A stretch of DNA of 64,000 nt from Notamacropus eugenii (Eukaryota > Chordata > Mammalia > Diprotodontia > Macropodidae): contig NC_092879.1 in the NCBI RefSeq assembly GCF_028372415.1, positions 64,681,651 through 64,745,650 on the forward strand. Reading direction: 5' to 3'. The notes under the pieces are model-generated. The model was not told the DNA's origin. It made no database searches and saw only the letters and a program-made list of their open reading frames with translations. The position numbers and the translations under genes are program-made. Positions 59,844-64,000 of the stretch are shown here, piece by piece; position 1 is the first letter of the stretch, and each line of letters begins with the position of its first letter.

Positions 59844-62019
59844 AAAAGAATTTCACAATAAGGGGAGGATCAGGAGGTGAGGTGGGTGTGAGGAAAATAT
59901 TCAGAGGTCAAGTCACTGGCTGGGAAAATGCCCAGAAAAGGGAAAAGAAATAAGACTATAGAAGGTTACTTTCTTGGTGAACAGGCATTTCCTCCCTTCC
60001 TTTCTGATGAGGAAGAACAATGCTTACCATCAGGCAAAGACACAGAAATCAAGGCTTCTGTGTCCCAGCCCACTCAATGGGCTCAGGCCATGGAAGAGCT
60101 CAAAAAGGATTTTGAAAATCAAGTTAGAGAGGTGGAGGAAAAGCTGGGAAGAGAAATGAGAGACATGAAGTCAAAGCATGAACAGCAAATCAGCTCCCTG
60201 CTAAAGGAGACCCAAAAAAATGTTGAAGAAAATAACACCTTGAAAACTAGCCTAACTCAATTGGCAAAAGAGGTTCAAAAAGCCAATGAGGAGAAGAATG
60301 CTTTCAAAAGCAGAATTAGCCAAATGGAAAAGGAGATTCAAAAGCTCACTGAAGAAAATAGCTCTTTCAAAATTAGAATGGCACAGATGGAGGCTAAGGA
60401 CTTTATGAGAAAGCAAGAAATCACAGAACAAAGCCAGAGGAATGGAAAAATGGAAGATAATGTGAAATATCTCATTGGAAAAACAACTGACCTTGAAAAT
60501 AGATCCAGGAGAGACAATTTAAAAATTATGGGACTACCTGAAAGCCATGATCAAAAGAAGAGCCTAGACATCATCTTTCATGAAATTATCAATGAAAACT
60601 GCCCTGAGATTCTAGAACCAGAGGGCAAAATAAATATTCAAGGAATCCACAGAACACCGCCTGAAAGAGATCCAAAAAGAGAAACTCCTAGGAACATTGT
60701 GGCCAAATTCCAGAACTCCCAGGTGAAAGAGAAAATATTGCAAGCAGCTAGAAAGAAACAATTCAAGTATTGTGGAAATACAATCAGGATAACACAAGAT
60801 CTAGCAGCTTCTACATTAAGGGATCGAAGGGCATGGAATAGGATATTCCAGAAGTCAAAGGAACTAGGACTAAAACCAAGAATCACCTACCCAGCAAAAC
60901 TGAGTATAATACTTCAGGGGAAAAATTGGTCTTTCAATGAAATAGAGGATTTTCAAGCATTCTTGATGAAAAGACCAGAGCTGAAAAGAAAATTTGACTT
61001 CCAAACACAAGAATGAAGAGAACCATGAAAAGGTGAACAGCAAAGAGAAGTCATAAGGGACTTACTAAAGTTGAACTGTTTACATTCCTACATGGAAAGA
61101 CAATATTTGTAACTCTTGAAACATTTCAGTATCTGGGTACTGGGTGGGATTTCACACACACACATGCACACACGCACACACACATAGAGACAGAGTGCAC
61201 AGGGTGAATTGAAGAGGATGGGATCATATCTTAAAAAAAAATGAAATCAAGCAGTGAGAGAGAAAGATATTGGGAGGAGAAAGGGAGAATTGAATGGGGC
61301 AAATTATCTCTCATAAAAGAGGCAAGCAAAAGACTCATTAGTGGAGGGATAAAGAGGGGAGGTGAGAGAAAAACATGAAGTCTACTCTCATCACATTCCA
61401 CTAAAGGAAAGAATAAAATGCCTACTCATTTTGGTAGGAAAACCTATCTTACAATACAGGAAAGTGGAGGATAAGGGGATAAGCAGAGTGGGGGGGGATG
61501 ATAGAAGGGAGGGCATGGGGAGGAGAGTGCAATTTGAGGTCAACACTCATGGGGAGGGATAGGATCAAAAGAGAATAGAAGTAATGGGGGACAGGATAGG
61601 ATGGAGGGAAATATAGTTAGTCCTATACAACACAACTATTATGGAAGTCATTTGCAAAACTACACAGATTTGGCCTATGTTGAATTGCTTGCCTTCCAAA
61701 GGGAAGGGGTGGAGAGGGAGGGAGGTAAAGAAGTTGGAACTCAAAGTGTTAGGATCAACTGTAATGTTCTTACCACTAGGAAATAAGAAATACAGGTAAA
61801 GGGGTATAGAAAGCTATCTGGCCCTACAGGACAAAAGAGAAGACAGAGACAAGGGCAGAGAGGGATGATAGAAGAGAGAGCAGATTGGTCATAGGGGCAA
61901 TTAGAATGCTTGGTGTTTGGGGGGGGAGGGGAGAAAAGGGGAGAAAATTTGTAACCCAAAATTTTGTGAAAATGAATGTTAAAAGCTAAATAAAAAAAAA
62001 AAAAGAATTTCACAATAAG
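59844..62019 (+). mobile_element. HAL1 with intact ORF1 and 19-bp target duplications
   Basis: The element (59863-62000) is flanked by identical 19-bp repeats 'aaaagaatttcacaataag' at 59844-59862 and 62001-62019. It lacks most of the 5' UTR, contains one complete ORF1 (59928-61016), a CA-rich tract (about 61154-61185), a purine-rich 3' UTR with G runs, and an A tail. There is no ORF2. The insertion site (cut strand TTTT/GAG) fits L1 endonuclease preference. Perfect target repeats plus an unbroken ORF suggest this is the youngest LINE-type insertion in the window. Confidence 0.95.
59928..61016 (+). CDS. HAL1/L1 ORF1p, complete, 362 residues
   Basis: ORF1p binds L1 RNA as a trimer and acts as a nucleic-acid chaperone in the retrotransposition particle. 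The ATG at 59928 begins MPRKGKRNKT, the start shared by the other copies. The layout is: basic N-terminus with NKTIEGYF (8-15), acidic patch DEEE (27-30), heptad-rich coiled coil (about 52-185), RRM starting at DLENRSRRDNLKIMGLPE (188-205), and C-terminal domain with HRTPPERDPKRETPRNIVAKF (241-261) and ITYPAKLSIILQ (319-330). The length matches mammalian ORF1p (human 338). No stop or frameshift occurs. HAL1 elements lack ORF2 and depend on an L1's reverse transcriptase. Protein expression is not implied by sequence alone. Confidence 0.9.
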   Translation: MPRKGKRNKTIEGYFLGEQAFPPFLSDEEEQCLPSGKDTEIKASVSQPTQWAQAMEELKKDFENQVREVEEKLGREMRDMKSKHEQQISSLLKETQKNVEENNTLKTSLTQLAKEVQKANEEKNAFKSRISQMEKEIQKLTEENSSFKIRMAQMEAKDFMRKQEITEQSQRNGKMEDNVKYLIGKTTDLENRSRRDNLKIMGLPESHDQKKSLDIIFHEIINENCPEILEPEGKINIQGIHRTPPERDPKRETPRNIVAKFQNSQVKEKILQAARKKQFKYCGNTIRITQDLAASTLRDRRAWNRIFQKSKELGLKPRITYPAKLSIILQGKNWSFNEIEDFQAFLMKRPELKRKFDFQTQE

Positions 62020-62500
62020 TAATCTAAGGAAAACTCTGAGTACTCCTCCTGTGTCTTCCCCACACACACACACACACAAAACCTGCATGAAAACTTGGGG
62101 CCATGCCACATGATATCACTTCACAGCATGACCTGAATATACAGGGATGTACCAGAGAATAGAAGACTACCAAGATGTTAACACAGGTCCATCTACATTT
62201 GGTGAGCTGAGGCTGGCATAAGCATGACAGACTGGCTTTCTTCTGCCTCGTGCTGCCTTCAAACCCAGAGTTCAGAGGCTTTTTACCATCCTGACAGAGG
62301 GGGATGGCACTGGTGTACTCAGTGATGTTTATGAGCATGGCCTGGATTCTGATACTGGGAGCATCTCTGCCCAGGGTGGATAGCTACAGCCATCTCCAGG
62401 AAGTTCTGTATCCTGGGGACACTACTGTTGTCAGGATGGAGGTGGGAAAGTTACCATTGGCCTTGGTGGGTTCCAGACTCACCTGGATCCTGTCCTGCTC
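62020..62500. other. Single-copy sequence with a short (CA)n
   Basis: A CA run lies at 62062-62078. An ATG at 62304 in a good context opens a 76-codon frame with a hydrophobic N-terminus that runs into the 1.6-kb-unit sequence. No homology was recognised, so it is not called as a gene. Confidence 0.45.
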
Positions 62501-64000
62501 CTCTTTCTGGAGGCCCTGGACAGTTGCACTGTAGACATGGGAAGCAGCAGAAGGGCCTGAATGGGCTGAAATCCAGACTCAGGCAAAAGAGAAGAGGAAT
62601 TTGCAACCCAAAAGGCTAAGAGGAAATTCAGCATTCACAGCAGGGGTCCCACCTCAGGTTTCCCCAGCTACCTACCGTAGAGATCCATGAACAATGACTG
62701 GAGAGTAGAAAACCCTGGTTCAAGAGGGGTGGGAATACTTGTTCAGAATCCCCCAAATGAACTCCTCAGAGAGAAGGAGAAGAAGGGTCTAAAACAAGCA
62801 CAACCCAGGAACAAACTGGTTAAAAAAATGAGTCCAGAGAGACTTTGGATGGAGGGACACTGATGCAGTGTCACAGCCTATAGGAGGAACAGAGAGGAAG
62901 TGTACACAAACGATGGGCCTGAGTGACCAGGTAGTGGAAGACAGGAACTATCCAAGATGCCAGCAGACAAAGGAACAGGTCCTCCAAGGGGCAACTTTGA
63001 GGGAGTACTACTGAAAATCACTGAGGGAACTTAGAGCAGGCAGTCACAGTGGGGGCCCTTCCAGGGACCACAAAACAGATCCACTCATGTCTATGAAAAG
63101 TTGTTCCTGAGAACATCAACACTCTCTCCATCGTGAATGATGATAGCATCTCCACCAGAATCCGATTCATCAGCTACCCAGGGAAAAGGAGTTAAAGAGA
63201 GCAGGAAGAAAGCCCATGCAGAAGCTGTTGGTGAACCAGCTCCTTGGACTTCAGAAGGACCTGAGAAGCATCTGCAATGAGTACACGTGGTCACAAGGCA
63301 ATTCATCAGTCTAGAAGGAAAGAAGGAAATGGACCTGAAGCTCCTGAAATGGAGACCCTGGTAGAGAGGAAGGTAATCTTATACAAAATCCCATCCGTGG
63401 GACAGGCCTCCAAAGCAGAGGGTGCCTGCAGTGGAAGTTGGGCCGGAATACTTAATCTGCATCCAGCCAGAGTTTGCAGACCTGAAAAAGTAGAATGGTG
63501 AAAAAGCACAGCATGAAGGAGGCCAGCTTTTCCCAAATGATGTCCAGGAGAAGAAAGGAGAATGGAGTGTTGGAAGTCGCCAAGAATTCATTTGCTAACA
63601 ATGGGGATGGGGATGAGGATGGACTCCAGCAGGCACCCCAGAAATCTATCCACAGAATGCCTGTTGCCCATGGACAGTTCCAGTGCAGACCTGGTAAGCA
63701 GCAGATGATCCTGAATGCCCTGAAATCCGGACCCAGGCAAAGAGAAGAGGAATCTGCAGACAAAAATGTAAGAGGATAGTAAGCATTCACAGCAGGGGCT
63801 CTGAACCCAATTCCAGCAGCCACCCATGGCATTGATCCCTTAACAGTGACTGGAGAGTAGACAGCCCATGGTTCAAGAAGAACCCGAGTACGTGGCCAGA
63901 ATCCCCGAAGTGAACTCCTCAGTGAAAAGGAGAAGAGTGGTCAAAAGCAAACCCAACCCAGGAACAAATTGGTAAAAAAATTAAAAAATGAGCCCAGAGA
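62501..64000 (+). repeat. 1.6-kb tandem units, fifth cluster, running off the window
   Basis: Landmarks are 'catgggaagcagcagaaggg' (62537), 'caatgactggagagtagaaa' (62691), 'gagagactttggatggaggg' (62837), 'gtctagaaggaaagaaggaa' (63310), 'caatgggg' with 'gatgaggatgg' (63600) and 'gactggagagtagacagccc' (63848). The array continues beyond the right edge. Confidence 0.82.

Overview
This window looks like nuclear DNA from a marsupial. The evidence is the repeat content: L1 copies with marsupial-type 5' UTRs (heads like 'cagagccaagatggc'), several half-L1 (HAL1) copies carrying only ORF1, tRNA/RTE-type SINEs with 'gtggatagagcac' heads, and many old MIR/MON1-type CORE-SINE, L2 and L3/CR1 fragments. 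An American opossum would fit, but an Australian marsupial is not excluded. All family names are from recognition by eye; no database search was possible.

Layout. 1-29.1 kb is ordinary repeat-rich intergenic DNA: a minus-strand L1 (1-3.29 kb), a fold-back SINE tail (3.3 kb), scattered ancient SINE/LINE pieces, a rearranged L1 (8.9-10.9 kb), a minus-strand HAL1 (11.0-13.3 kb), a candidate solo LTR (15.4-15.9 kb), a hAT-like MITE (16.6-16.9 kb), a long HAL1 (18.6-21.3 kb) and a near full-length but dead L1 (21.8-27.8 kb). No host gene was recognised there.

29.2-34.4 kb is a tandem array of diverged 0.65-0.8 kb units, each with a GA-rich and a CT-rich tract, broken by one HAL1/L1 head and one SINE. 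34.4 kb to the window end is a higher-order repeat built from three parts: a T-poor unit of about 1.6 kb, GACA-type minisatellite arrays (34.4-35.0, 42.2-46.1 and 57.8-59.1 kb) that sit at one fixed site of that unit, and an approximately 1 kb block (37.6, 48.4 and 53.3 kb) carrying a CORE-SINE.

The only host-like coding sequence lies in a non-repeated island (49.5-53.3 kb) between two direct copies of the 1 kb block. It is an intronless, CpG-rich, minus-strand open frame of about 300 codons that is clearly related to gamma-SNAP (NAPG), the SNARE-disassembly adaptor. A poly(A) signal follows about 65 bases after its stop. It has no ATG at the expected N-terminus, so it is either a 5'-decayed retrocopy or the last exon of a spliced or non-ATG-initiated gene. 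Its long open frame despite strong divergence from NAPG makes it the best candidate for a new gene here.

The only other complete protein frame is a 362-codon HAL1 ORF1 (59.9-61.0 kb) in an insertion with perfect 19-bp target-site duplications. ORF1 N-termini of three different L1/HAL1 lineages in this window share a short motif resembling a PCNA-interacting (PIP) box.
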